From Bacillota bacterium (lineage in GTDB: Bacteria; Bacillota; Bacilli; Bu12), in NCBI GenBank assembly GCA_014896485.1, contig JADBKH010000001.1, positions 1 through 64,000 of the forward strand: DNA of 64,000 nucleotides, given 5' to 3'. The notes below the pieces were generated by a model, which saw nothing but the letters and a program-made list of their open reading frames with translations, did no database searches and was not told the origin of the DNA. Position 1 is the first letter of the stretch. Every line of letters begins with the position of its first letter. The position numbers and the translations under genes are program-made. Of this stretch, positions 41,503 through 49,673 are shown piece by piece.

Positions 41503-41907
41503 ATGGCACTGGCCAACTGTCCGGATTGTGGGGCACTCTTTGTAGACAACGGAGCGGGACTTTGCCCGGCTTGTATCGCCAAAGAGGAAGCGGCGATTCA
41601 GCAGTGTAACGAAGTCCTGCGGGAAGGGGAAGTGGCCGATGTGGCCAGTTTGGCCAACAAGACAGGAATAGAAGAACGGCTGATCTTGCGCTTGCTGCAC
41701 AAAGGGCGATTGCTCGCACAATCCTCAGCTCCGCTGCAGTATCCCTGTGCCAACTGCGGGAAGCCGATTACCCAGGGAAAGTGGTGCTCGACCTGTGCCC
41801 AAAAGCTTCAGCTGGCTTCGCGCTCCCAAGGTACTGCTTCTACCCAGGCGCGACGGCGTGCGAATGCCTTTCACTTTTACTCCAAATCCGATCCCGATGA
41901 CCGTTAG
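41503..41907 (+). CDS. YvyF-like flagellar zinc-ribbon protein
   Basis: 134 residues with an N-terminal zinc motif (CPDCGALF...CPAC), a helix-turn-helix-like middle (VASLANKTGIEERLILRLLHKGRL) and a second zinc pair (CANCG...CSTC). This matches the Bacillus flagellar-region protein YvyF, which normally precedes flgM. Function is poorly known and a regulatory role is assumed. Here it closes the plus-strand motility series, about 26 kb from flgM. AGGAGGCGAG stands before the ATG. Its stop overlaps that of the convergent gene. Confidence 0.8.
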   Translation: MALANCPDCGALFVDNGAGLCPACIAKEEAAIQQCNEVLREGEVADVASLANKTGIEERLILRLLHKGRLLAQSSAPLQYPCANCGKPITQGKWCSTCAQKLQLASRSQGTASTQARRRANAFHFYSKSDPDDR

Positions 41908-42317
41908 TGCGGGTTGGCAGTCGGATAGGTGCAGCGGTACCCTTCGGTACGATGGCTTTTGGCCCGGCGACTCTCCCTGCGGTAGAGCTCCATCACACGA
42001 TCGATAAAGGAAAGATCGACGGTGTACCCATGCTTTTCTGCCACTGCTGCGGCATAGAGCAACTCTGTAAAAAATGCCCGGGTCTGATCTTCAAAAGTCG
42101 AAGGCTCCGGATCCCGAGGGAGGGGCGGTATCGGTTGGTGCTTGGACGAAGTGGACAGGCGTTGGCGTTTGCGTGCCACAGAAGCTGTCGATCGGCCGAG
42201 ACGCTCGGCAATGGTCACATCCGATGCCCCGGAGGCGACCAGACGTCGCAAGAGGGCTTCTTCTTCCTTGCTCCAAAGCGCACTTATCGGTAGTACCCCC
42301 TCCCTACGAATTACCAA
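41904..42317 (-). CDS. Myb/SANT-like DNA-binding protein
   Basis: About 137 residues. The N-terminal domain WSKEEEALLRRLVASGASDVTIAERLGRSTASVARKRQRL has the Myb/SANT helix-turn-helix pattern of bacterial regulators. The C-terminal half is helical with no recognised family. The start is uncertain: TTG 42317 overlaps the upstream stop, but GGGAGGGGG lies downstream of it and only a non-standard ATA sits at the right distance. It is last in the thyX/DUF4149 operon and could regulate it. Confidence 0.62.
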   Translation of the reverse strand: MVIRREGVLPISALWSKEEEALLRRLVASGASDVTIAERLGRSTASVARKRQRLSTSSKHQPIPPLPRDPEPSTFEDQTRAFFTELLYAAAVAEKHGYTVDLSFIDRVMELYRRESRRAKSHRTEGYRCTYPTANPH

Positions 42318-42799
42318 CGCGAAAGGCGCGGATGCAACAACTGCGGACGTGCGCCTATGACGATGAGGGCGATTGCGCTCATGAAAAGCTCCACGACATT
42401 CATGCCCAAAGAGATCCCGTGATAGGTGGCAAAGCGGCTTGAAGCGGCAGCAGTGCCTGCCTGCATCTCGTGGAGGGCAGTGTCGGTTTGGGGGAGTAGA
42501 TAGAACTCCCCGACGAGGTTGAAGACCCAAGAAAGGCCAATCAGAACGAGCACGACCCACAGCGCCCTTGTCGGGCGGCCAACGTCGATCAGACGCCACA
42601 ACAGCATCAACAGCGCGATGCCCAACGCGATCGTTCCAGCCAGGTAATACCGTGGGAAAAGCACGGCGAGCACCGCTCCGCCGCGATCAAAACCGAGAGC
42701 GGCAAAGATTCCTGAGGTTGCGAAAAAGGTAAAGTAGGCTGACGCTCCCACCCAAAAGCCGAGGCTCAATATCCAAAGCGCGTTACGCACAGAGGACAC
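42311..42799 (-). CDS. DUF4149-type membrane protein
   Basis: 162 residues with four hydrophobic segments and the DUF4149/TMEM205-like pattern (FWVGASAYFTFFATSGIFAALGFDRGGAVLAVLFPRYY near the start, RFATYHGISLGMNVVELFMSAIAL near the end). No function is established for the family. GTG start at 42799 with AAGGAGCG upstream. It sits 12 bases after the thyX-like stop and overlaps the Myb-like gene. Confidence 0.72.
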   Translation of the reverse strand: MSSVRNALWILSLGFWVGASAYFTFFATSGIFAALGFDRGGAVLAVLFPRYYLAGTIALGIALLMLLWRLIDVGRPTRALWVVLVLIGLSWVFNLVGEFYLLPQTDTALHEMQAGTAAASSRFATYHGISLGMNVVELFMSAIALIVIGARPQLLHPRLSRW

Positions 42800-42811
42800 G
42801 TCTTTCGCTCC

Positions 42812-44251
42812 TTACGCGCGACGTACGGCAAAGCCGATCAAATGGGGATGGACGCGGGCAACAGCACGCTGCATGGCGCCTGCCAGTGCCCGGATCTCCC
42901 ATTGTGCTTCTGCCGTGCTGCGCAAATTGAGAAAGTGATAGAGCTCTGCCAAGTCGATCTCGCAGATCACCTGGCGCCGATGCGCATTGGTGACGGTATA
43001 AGCAGCTGCTTGCGGGACGTCCTGGACGAGTTCGTCAAACAGTTCTTTTGCCGCTTCGGTTGCATCGATCAGCAGCTGTTCACCGCCGGCAGCCGAAACA
43101 GCCGGGGGAATTACCGGCGTGCCTGCTGTCGTGGGCGCTCCGGCAACGAGGAGCATCCGACGGCCATGGCGCAGCAGCTGGTGAAAAGCTGCTTCGGAGA
43201 GAGAGAAGCGGAACCGGTAGCGGATCGAGGTAAAGGCTGCCGGCAACGCATCGAAAGGGCCCAGCAGCTGAAGGTACCTTTCCAGCTGTTGGAGCCGTTC
43301 CGCTGGCGAAGCATCCGCTGCGAAGGGGAGGGCTTGTCCGATGAGCTGGGAGACGGCAGTTGTTTCCGCTGCAGCACTTCCTGCCCCCGTGTAGTCGATC
43401 AAGGCCAACTCGCCAGAAGAATCGAAAACAGCGGGGGGTTGGTGATCGTACCAGTCACGCTCGAAAACGGAGGGTTCGACATGGCGCAACAGGGTCGGGG
43501 TCACCTTCGACGCCTGTTCCCGCAAGGCTTCGGCCAACTGGCGTACCTCGCCGTAAGGAGAAGCAGCCAGGCATCGGAGCGCTTCGCCCAAGGCGCGGGC
43601 ATTGGTGGTCATCCCGAGGCTGGTTCGTACGGCAAGAGAGAGGACATACCGGGCGTCTTCAAAAGAGGCGCGCCGCAACCGGCGCTGGTACTGAGCCTCA
43701 CGCTCGTCGGGCTTTGCGGGCTCCTGGGAAGCGCGGGCTGTGACCAGTTTGTCCAGCAGTGCTTCGTAGCTCTGGTACAAGCGATTCTGCAAGGTGGAAA
43801 AACGTTCTTTCCACCTGGGATGATCGGCCAGTTCCACAGGCATGGCAAAAGCACCGGCCTTGGGCTGCTGATAGCGCTGACTATACTCTGTAAACGAAAG
43901 GTAGGGATTGGACAGCTCCAGCTGAGCGGATGCGAGTCGGGAGATGCCTTCGACACCCAGATGTACGACCGCGTGCTCGGCGACGCTGGAATGCCCGTAG
44001 CCGACGACCCAACGCTCGTGGAAAGCAGCGGCTTTGGCGCTGGGGGCCAGCCAGTTGTGGCCTGTCGGTGCCTGGGTGATCTCCCCTGTGGCAAGCAATT
44101 CGGCCAGGTTCTCGCGAAATCCATGGGGGCGTCGGCTGACATAAGCGAAGACGACTGCGATGACCTCTTCGGGAAGTCCAGCGATGGCGAAGACGGGGCC
44201 TTCCATCTCAGAGACGAAAGGAGCAATCAACGCACGTTGGGCGTCGGTCAT
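42812..44251 (-). CDS. Tandem-domain ThyX-like flavoprotein
   Basis: 479 residues from ATG 44251 (AGGAGGGG upstream). Two ThyX-like halves are visible: one with GYGHSSVAEHAVVHLGVEGISRLASAQLEL then SFTEYSQRY, the other ending YHFLNLRSTAEAQWEIRALAGAM, the classic ThyX C-terminus. ThyX makes dTMP with FAD and NADPH. The defining RHR of the motif RHRxxS is not present at the expected site (LSNPYLS instead), so thymidylate synthase activity is doubtful. Related two-domain proteins are often named ThyX by homology. It leads a minus-strand operon and diverges from pstC. Confidence 0.72.
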   Translation of the reverse strand: MTDAQRALIAPFVSEMEGPVFAIAGLPEEVIAVVFAYVSRRPHGFRENLAELLATGEITQAPTGHNWLAPSAKAAAFHERWVVGYGHSSVAEHAVVHLGVEGISRLASAQLELSNPYLSFTEYSQRYQQPKAGAFAMPVELADHPRWKERFSTLQNRLYQSYEALLDKLVTARASQEPAKPDEREAQYQRRLRRASFEDARYVLSLAVRTSLGMTTNARALGEALRCLAASPYGEVRQLAEALREQASKVTPTLLRHVEPSVFERDWYDHQPPAVFDSSGELALIDYTGAGSAAAETTAVSQLIGQALPFAADASPAERLQQLERYLQLLGPFDALPAAFTSIRYRFRFSLSEAAFHQLLRHGRRMLLVAGAPTTAGTPVIPPAVSAAGGEQLLIDATEAAKELFDELVQDVPQAAAYTVTNAHRRQVICEIDLAELYHFLNLRSTAEAQWEIRALAGAMQRAVARVHPHLIGFAVRRA

Positions 44252-44321
44252 GCAATCACCCCTCCTGTAGCACCATCTACTGGATTTGGCCTGGCCATGC
44301 TGCCTATCAAACTCGTTGAGC

Positions 44322-44351
44322 ATGATACCAAAAAGCGACTCCATTCGACAA
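44322..44351 (-). promoter_or_regulatory. Sigma-A-type promoter for the thyX-like operon
   Basis: On the minus strand TTGTCG (44346-44351), 18 bases, then TATCAT (44322-44327), preceded by TGG as an extended -10. It lies about 70 bases before the start codon. Confidence 0.5.
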
Positions 44352-44382
44352 ACCCACATGTCGCGTGAGGTAATCTGTCAAA

Positions 44383-44436
44383 TTAACGAAATCTTAACGT
44401 TGCGGGAAGGCACGACATCAGGCGACGCGTTACACT
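44383..44436 (+). promoter_or_regulatory. PhoP-box-like repeat and -10 box of pstCAB
   Basis: TTAACG at 44383-44388 and again at 44394-44399, an 11-base spacing, matching the direct-repeat PhoP box of Bacillus. CTGTCA (44375-44380) precedes it. TACACT (44431-44436) is a likely -10. This places the box about 45-60 bases before the inferred start of transcription, as in Pho-activated promoters. Confidence 0.55.
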
Positions 44437-44527
44437 TGAATATCGCATTGCAAAGTGATAGCAAACAGATAGCAGCACTACCGTTTAGGCCAAGCGAGAC
44501 ATTGTTCCAGCAGGAAAGGAGTTTCGT

Positions 44528-45487
44528 TTGTCTGCCGTTCAACCGACTTTGAGACGGAGACACCTGCGCCTTGGGGATCCGATCTTTTTCGGCTTCTGTG
44601 CGCTCTTTGGTGCCGTCATTCTCGCGGTCGTCATCGCCATTCTCATCTCGCTGATCAGTGGTTCGTGGGAAGCGCTGAAAAACCTTGGCCTCTCTTTTTT
44701 TACTGGAAGTGACTGGGCACCACTTGAGGGACGGATGGGTGCGTGGCCGATGCTGTACGGCACCCTCGTCTCTTCCTTGATTGGCATGGTCATCGCAGTT
44801 CCTGTCTCGTTGGGCATCGCCATCTTCCTGGTCGAATGGGCACCCCACTGGTTGCGGGAGCCGATCGGCTTTTTGGTCGAACTGCTCGCAGCAATCCCGT
44901 CCATCATTTTCGGCATGTGGGGCATGCTCGTCTTGGCACCCCTCCTACAGCAACATACGGAGCCGTGGCTGGCCGATCATCTGGGATTTCTACCGATCTT
45001 TTCTGGGCCAGTGTTGGCCGGTACGGGTCTGTTGACCGCTGGGCTCATTTTGGCGCTCATGGTGATTCCGATCGTCACCTCCATTGCACGGGATGCCATG
45101 CGGGCAGTACCGGTGAGTCAGCGTGAAGCCGCGCTCGCCCTCGGTGCGACGCGATGGGAGTCGGTACGCCTTGCCATCCTTCCCTACGCGCGCAGCGGCA
45201 TTTTCGGCGGAATTATCTTGGGCCTGGGACGGGCACTCGGGGAGACGATGGCGGTGGCGCTGGTGATCGGCACCACCCCGCAAGTGAAAGCTTCCCTTTT
45301 CCAGCCGGCCTACACCATGTCTTCGGTGATTGCCAATGAATTTTCAGAGGCGACGACCGATCTTTACCGATCGGCTTTGATGGAGATTGGCTTGGGCTTG
45401 TTTGTGGTGACCTTGTTGGTCAATGTGGTAGCGCGCGTACTGCTGCGGTCTGTCAATCACCGAGCACCTGCGGGGACAACGACGTGA
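44528..45487 (+). CDS. pstC: Phosphate ABC transporter permease PstC
   Basis: 319 residues with six membrane spans and the permease EAA-type loop (VSQREAALALGATRWESVRLAILP, then GGIILGLGRALGETMAV). It forms the high-affinity phosphate channel with PstA. The TTG start at 44528 has AAAGGAG about seven bases upstream. The gene is expected to be switched on in phosphate starvation by the repeat upstream. No pstS precedes it: the gene upstream is the divergent thyX-like gene. Confidence 0.93.
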   Translation: MSAVQPTLRRRHLRLGDPIFFGFCALFGAVILAVVIAILISLISGSWEALKNLGLSFFTGSDWAPLEGRMGAWPMLYGTLVSSLIGMVIAVPVSLGIAIFLVEWAPHWLREPIGFLVELLAAIPSIIFGMWGMLVLAPLLQQHTEPWLADHLGFLPIFSGPVLAGTGLLTAGLILALMVIPIVTSIARDAMRAVPVSQREAALALGATRWESVRLAILPYARSGIFGGIILGLGRALGETMAVALVIGTTPQVKASLFQPAYTMSSVIANEFSEATTDLYRSALMEIGLGLFVVTLLVNVVARVLLRSVNHRAPAGTTT

Positions 45488-46344
45488 ACGCCGAACGCAG
45501 GCCCCGCGGTCATGTCGGTGCTCGCCGGCGTCGCGACAAGACGATGCTTGTTCTCTGCATCCTGGCCGTGATCGTTGCGGTTGTCCCGTTGCTCTTCATT
45601 TTGGGGTACACCATTGTCAAAGGCCTTCCGGCCTTGGACCTTCGTTTCTTCATGATGGATCAACCGCCGGCCGGTGCCTCCGGAGGCGGCTTGCGGAATG
45701 CCATTGTGGGGACGCTTTTCACCCTGGTTATCGCCTTGGTGTTCGGGGTGCCGACCGGCATTTTGGCGGGGACTTTCGCTTCTGAGTTTGGCAAGCCGAA
45801 ACTGGCCGAAAGCCTCCGGTTTGTCAACGATGTGCTCGCTGGTGTCCCTTCCATCGTCATCGGCTTGGCGGTCTATGGAATTGTGGTCGCCTCGATGGGA
45901 CACTACTCCGGTTTGGCAGGTGGGATCGCTTTGGGTATGCTGATGATCCCGACGGTGACGACAACAACCCATGAGATGATGAAGTTGGTGCCCGATGCTT
46001 TGCGGGAAGGTGCGCTTGCATTGGGAGCGCCGCGTTGGCGTATGATCACCAGCATCGTCTTCCCCTCGGCCCTGCGCGGTATCTTGACCGGGATTATGCT
46101 CGCCGTAGCACGGGTGATTGGCGAGACAGCGCCGTTGCTGTTTACCTCTTTTGGAAACACTCACCTGACGTTTAACATTACCCAGCCCATGGACGCGCTG
46201 CCCCTGCGCATCTTTATCTTCGTCGCATCCCCTTACAACCGTTGGCAGACGCTGGCGTGGGGCGGTGCCCTCTTTTTGGTAGTGATTGTACTGATCCTCA
46301 ACATCGTCGCTCGACTGCTCGGCCGGAAGAGGGCCCGGGATTAG
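45484..46344 (+). CDS. pstA: Phosphate ABC transporter permease PstA
   Basis: 286 residues, six spans, with the matching permease loop ([49 protein letters not shown]). It is the second half of the phosphate channel. The GTG start overlaps the pstC stop (GTGA), so the two subunits are made together. pstB follows after 32 bases. Confidence 0.94.
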   Translation: MNAERRPRGHVGARRRRDKTMLVLCILAVIVAVVPLLFILGYTIVKGLPALDLRFFMMDQPPAGASGGGLRNAIVGTLFTLVIALVFGVPTGILAGTFASEFGKPKLAESLRFVNDVLAGVPSIVIGLAVYGIVVASMGHYSGLAGGIALGMLMIPTVTTTTHEMMKLVPDALREGALALGAPRWRMITSIVFPSALRGILTGIMLAVARVIGETAPLLFTSFGNTHLTFNITQPMDALPLRIFIFVASPYNRWQTLAWGGALFLVVIVLILNIVARLLGRKRARD

Positions 46345-46376
46345 GAGCAAAAACGTCTGTAGGGAGGGCGATCGCG

Positions 46377-47177
46377 GTGGGTGCACTACGCGCAGCGGAC
46401 GGTTTTTCGGTCAGTCGAGAGAGTGTAGCCGTCGAGGTCAAGGATCTGCACGCCTTTTATGGTCGTCAGGAGGCACTCAAGGGCGTGACGATGATGTTGC
46501 CGGCCAATGCCGTGACAGCGATTATTGGCCCTTCCGGCTGTGGCAAAAGCACGTTTATTCGCTGCCTCAACCGCATGCATGAAGAGGTCGAAGGAGCGTC
46601 GGTCCAAGGCGCTGTGATCATTGGTGAGGCCAACATCTACGCGCCAGGGGTCGATCCGGTAGAGGTTCGCCGAAGGGTAGGGATGGTCTTTCAACGCCCC
46701 AACCCTTTTCCGCATCTGTCCGTCTTTGAAAATGTAGCCGCTGGGCTCCGACTCAACGGGATGCACAGTCGCAGTGAGATTGCCGATCGTGTCGAAGAGG
46801 CCCTTCGTCTGGCTGCCCTGTGGGATGAGGTACGGGACCGGCTGTCTGCTCCGGGAACCAGCCTTTCCGGGGGGCAGCAGCAACGGCTCTGTATTGCCCG
46901 AGCCATTGCCTTGCAGCCCCAGGTGCTTTTGATGGACGAGCCTGCCTCGGCATTGGATCCTGTTGCCACCTCGCGTATCGAGGAGTTGGCTGTCTCCCTC
47001 AAATCGGTCTACACCATCGTAATTGTGACCCACAACATGCAACAAGCGGCCCGAATCGCGGATAAGACCGCCTTCTTTTGGCTCGGAGAGCTGGTCGAAT
47101 TTGACGATACCGATACCATCTTTACCTTGCCAAAAGACAAGCGGACCGAAGATTATGTGCGTGGACGCATGGGGTAA
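46377..47177 (+). CDS. pstB: Phosphate ABC transporter ATPase PstB
   Basis: 266 residues: Walker [10 protein letters not shown], signature LSGGQQQRL, Walker [13 protein letters not shown], and the Pst-typical [12 protein letters not shown] and [14 protein letters not shown]. It energises phosphate uptake. GTG start at 46377 with AGGGAGGGCG upstream. It ends the pst operon; no phoU follows in the window. Confidence 0.95.
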   Translation: MGALRAADGFSVSRESVAVEVKDLHAFYGRQEALKGVTMMLPANAVTAIIGPSGCGKSTFIRCLNRMHEEVEGASVQGAVIIGEANIYAPGVDPVEVRRRVGMVFQRPNPFPHLSVFENVAAGLRLNGMHSRSEIADRVEEALRLAALWDEVRDRLSAPGTSLSGGQQQRLCIARAIALQPQVLLMDEPASALDPVATSRIEELAVSLKSVYTIVIVTHNMQQAARIADKTAFFWLGELVEFDDTDTIFTLPKDKRTEDYVRGRMG

Positions 47178-47190
47178 CCGACAGGGAACG

Positions 47191-47236
47191 CCGCACCTGT
47201 GGCGAACGCCGCTTCCTTTTTCTATTTTACCGCGCT
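47191..47236 (+). terminator. Possible terminator after pstB
   Basis: CGCCGCA and TGTGGCG (about 47191-47206) can form a short stem with one G-T pair and a two-base loop, followed by a T-rich stretch (CCTTTTTCTATTTT). The loop is too tight for a confident call. Confidence 0.25.
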
Positions 47237-47289
47237 ATCATGATCCCATCAGAATCTGTACGCTCACGGATGAGCTGCAGGAGGCTACG

Positions 47290-48057
47290 ATGGCAACGGT
47301 GCAGGGCTTCTGGAGCGGGGAAGTCTCTTCTTACACACAACGGCGTATCGATATCGAACGGATTCTTTCGATGCGCACGGTCGATACTTTCTTTCAACCG
47401 ATCGTCGATTTACAGCAGATGCAGATCATCGGGTGGGAGGCCCTTTCCCGTGGACCGGCGGGTACCCCCTATGAACGACCGGATTGGCTGCTGCAGGAGG
47501 CCGAACGGGTTGGCCTGGCCGACGAGATGGACTGGCTTTTTTTTACTTCTGCTCTGGATCATGCATTGGCAGCGCAGTTGCACGGGTACATATCGGTCAA
47601 CATACGCCCCCCTTCCTTTGACAGTGTCGTCTCTTATCTCTACCGCAGCGATCTGCTCGATCGCTTTGGCGCAGCAAAACTGATTCTCGAAGTCACAGAA
47701 AGTGCACCGGTGGTCCATCCCGAACATATGCGTGAAGCATTTCAGCCCTTGCGTGAGCGGGGTGCTTTTTTGGCATTGGATGACGTTGGTGCGGGACACA
47801 GCAACCTGTATATTCTGGCAGTGCTCAAGCCGGATTTTATCAAATTGGATCGCCGCTTGGTCGATGGTGTTGCCGAAAACCCATCCTTGGCAGCGCTGGT
47901 GATGGCTGTAGCCCAGTGGGCGGCGAAAGAGGGGATTGGTGTCATCGCAGAAGGGGTTGAGCGCCCGGCAGATCTTGTTGCCTTGCGCAAGATGCCGGTC
48001 CACTGTGTGCAAGGCTTCCTGTTGGGACGGCCACGTCGACATCAGGAGTCGGTATGA
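47290..48057 (+). CDS. EAL-domain cyclic di-GMP phosphodiesterase
   Basis: 255 residues, a stand-alone EAL domain. The key residues are present: EAL in GWEALSR, Asn in SVNIRP, Glu in LEVTES, the Asp pair in LDDVGAGHSN (usual DDFGTG), Lys in FIKLDR, Glu in IAEGVE and Gln in VQGFLLGRP. It should therefore be an active phosphodiesterase making pGpG. ATG 47290 follows CAGGAGG. It overlaps the next gene by four bases. It probably lowers the signal sensed by the PilZ and MshEN proteins encoded in this window. Confidence 0.9.
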   Translation: MATVQGFWSGEVSSYTQRRIDIERILSMRTVDTFFQPIVDLQQMQIIGWEALSRGPAGTPYERPDWLLQEAERVGLADEMDWLFFTSALDHALAAQLHGYISVNIRPPSFDSVVSYLYRSDLLDRFGAAKLILEVTESAPVVHPEHMREAFQPLRERGAFLALDDVGAGHSNLYILAVLKPDFIKLDRRLVDGVAENPSLAALVMAVAQWAAKEGIGVIAEGVERPADLVALRKMPVHCVQGFLLGRPRRHQESV

Positions 48058-48797
48058 GGGAGAAGGGTAAGCGTTTACTCGTCACCGGAGCAGGAGGAGC
48101 CATTGGCGCTGCCGTCGCTGCGCGCATGGCTGCGGCAGGATGGGAGGTAGCTGCGACCAGCCGGCGTCCAAAGCCTGCTATCGTAGCTGCAGTCACGAAA
48201 GCCGGATTGCCCGATGGTGCTTTCTTTGATTGTTGCTCGGCAGATTTGATCCAAGCTGGCGCTGTGCAACGCGTGGTGCAATGGGCACAGACCAGGTGGG
48301 GCGGGATCGACGGATTCGTCCATGCTGCAGGCGGCGGGTGGCGGGGCTTTTTTGAGACGATGACGCCAGCGACTTGGACCGAGCTGCGTACGGTGCACAT
48401 CGATGCGGCCATTGCCTTCAGCCAGGCGCTGCTTCCGGCGATGCGGGCCCAGCACTTTGGGCGGCTTCTCTTTTTGTCCAGTGTGTACGCCCAGCGGGGG
48501 GCAGCCCTTGAAGTCGCTTACAGCAGCGCCAAGGCAGCGATCGAAGGGTTGACCCGCGCGTTGGCCCAGGAAGTCGGTCCCGCCGGAATTACGGTCAATG
48601 CCGTCGCTCCCGGGGCCATTGCTTCCCCGCTCAATGGTTGGCTTACCCCTAAAGAACAGCAAGAACTTGCCCAATCTATTCCACTGGGCCGCCTTGGGAG
48701 GGCCGATGAGGTGGCGGAGTTGATCGCCTTTCTTCTCTCTCCTTCTGCCGCTTATATCAATGGAGCAGTGCTTCCTGTCGATGGCGGTTGGCGATAG
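48054..48797 (+). CDS. Short-chain dehydrogenase/reductase (FabG-like)
   Basis: 247 residues of classical SDR fold: TGAGGAIG for the nucleotide, HAAGG, the active-site Ser in LSSVYAQ, YSSAK (YxxxK) and the C-terminal YINGAVLPVDGGW. The substrate is unknown; FabG-type 3-oxoacyl or sugar/polyol reduction are both possible. The ATG overlaps the EAL gene stop (ATGA). A stem of CTTCTGCC and GGCAGAAG (48798-48805 with 48826-48833) begins right after its stop. Confidence 0.88.
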   Translation: MREKGKRLLVTGAGGAIGAAVAARMAAAGWEVAATSRRPKPAIVAAVTKAGLPDGAFFDCCSADLIQAGAVQRVVQWAQTRWGGIDGFVHAAGGGWRGFFETMTPATWTELRTVHIDAAIAFSQALLPAMRAQHFGRLLFLSSVYAQRGAALEVAYSSAKAAIEGLTRALAQEVGPAGITVNAVAPGAIASPLNGWLTPKEQQELAQSIPLGRLGRADEVAELIAFLLSPSAAYINGAVLPVDGGWR

Positions 48798-48833
48798 CTT
48801 CTGCCGGTTCGATTGCTTTCGCCTTGGCAGAAG
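48798..48833 (+). terminator. Stem-loop after the SDR gene
   Basis: A perfect eight-base stem (48798-48805 with 48826-48833) closing a 20-base loop, starting at the base after the stop codon. A weak T-rich stretch follows. It may end the EAL-SDR transcript before ftsE. Confidence 0.35.
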
Positions 48834-48974
48834 GGGATTACTTGCTTTTGCGAAAGATGTCGTTTTTCGTCGTCGCTGGGCAGGAGTTCCGCCGGCTGTG
48901 GCGAAATGATATTTAAGAGAAGGTCAAAGAGTCGGCCGCGCTTCTGCAGTGGCGTTTTGTTGTGGAGGGAGTGC

Positions 48975-49673
48975 GTGATCGAGTTTGCGGATGTGACCGT
49001 GCGCTATCAGACGGGTGTCAAGGCGTTGAAGGACATCTCGTTGCGCATCAATCTCGGTGAATTTGTCTATGTCGTGGGGCCTTCCGGCGCTGGAAAGACG
49101 ACGCTCATCAAGCTGATCTATTTGGAGGAGCGGCCAAGCAGCGGACGGGTCTTTGTCAACAATGTCGATGTCAGCCAGGTACCGTCGCGTCGCATTCCCT
49201 ACTTGCGGCGCAATATTGGCGTTGTCTTTCAAGACTTCAGATTGTTGCCGCGCCTGACAGCCTTTGAAAATGTTCGATTTGCCATGGAAGCTGTCGAAGC
49301 GCCGCCGAAACTGATTCATCGCCGTGTGATGGAGGCACTCGATCAGGTGGGCTTGGCCCATCGAGCCGACGCTTTTCCGGAACAACTCTCCGGCGGAGAG
49401 CAGCAACGGGTTGCGTTGGCCCGCGCGATCGTCAATCGGCCGAAAATTCTCGTGGCAGATGAGCCAACAGGCAACCTCGATCCAGAAACTTCTTGGGAAA
49501 TTGTGAAATTGCTCGAAACCATCAGTGTCGATGGAACCACCGTGGTGATGGCGACCCACGATCGGGAGATCGTCAATGCGCGCAAGAAGCGCGTCATTGA
49601 GCTGGATGGAGGACGGATTGTACGCGATCAACAAAGGGGGATGTACGCCGGTGTCAGCGCACTCCTTCCGTAG
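48975..49673 (+). CDS. ftsE: Cell-division ABC ATPase FtsE
   Basis: 232 residues: GPSGAGKTT, LSGGEQQRVALARA, ILVADEPTGNLD and ATHDREIV. It works with FtsX as a membrane signal relay to wall hydrolases rather than as a transporter. GTG 48975 is chosen for GGAGGGAG upstream and the family start IEFADVTVRYQ. The frame also reads open upstream without a ribosome site. It overlaps ftsX by 23 bases. Confidence 0.95.
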   Translation: MIEFADVTVRYQTGVKALKDISLRINLGEFVYVVGPSGAGKTTLIKLIYLEERPSSGRVFVNNVDVSQVPSRRIPYLRRNIGVVFQDFRLLPRLTAFENVRFAMEAVEAPPKLIHRRVMEALDQVGLAHRADAFPEQLSGGEQQRVALARAIVNRPKILVADEPTGNLDPETSWEIVKLLETISVDGTTVVMATHDREIVNARKKRVIELDGGRIVRDQQRGMYAGVSALLP

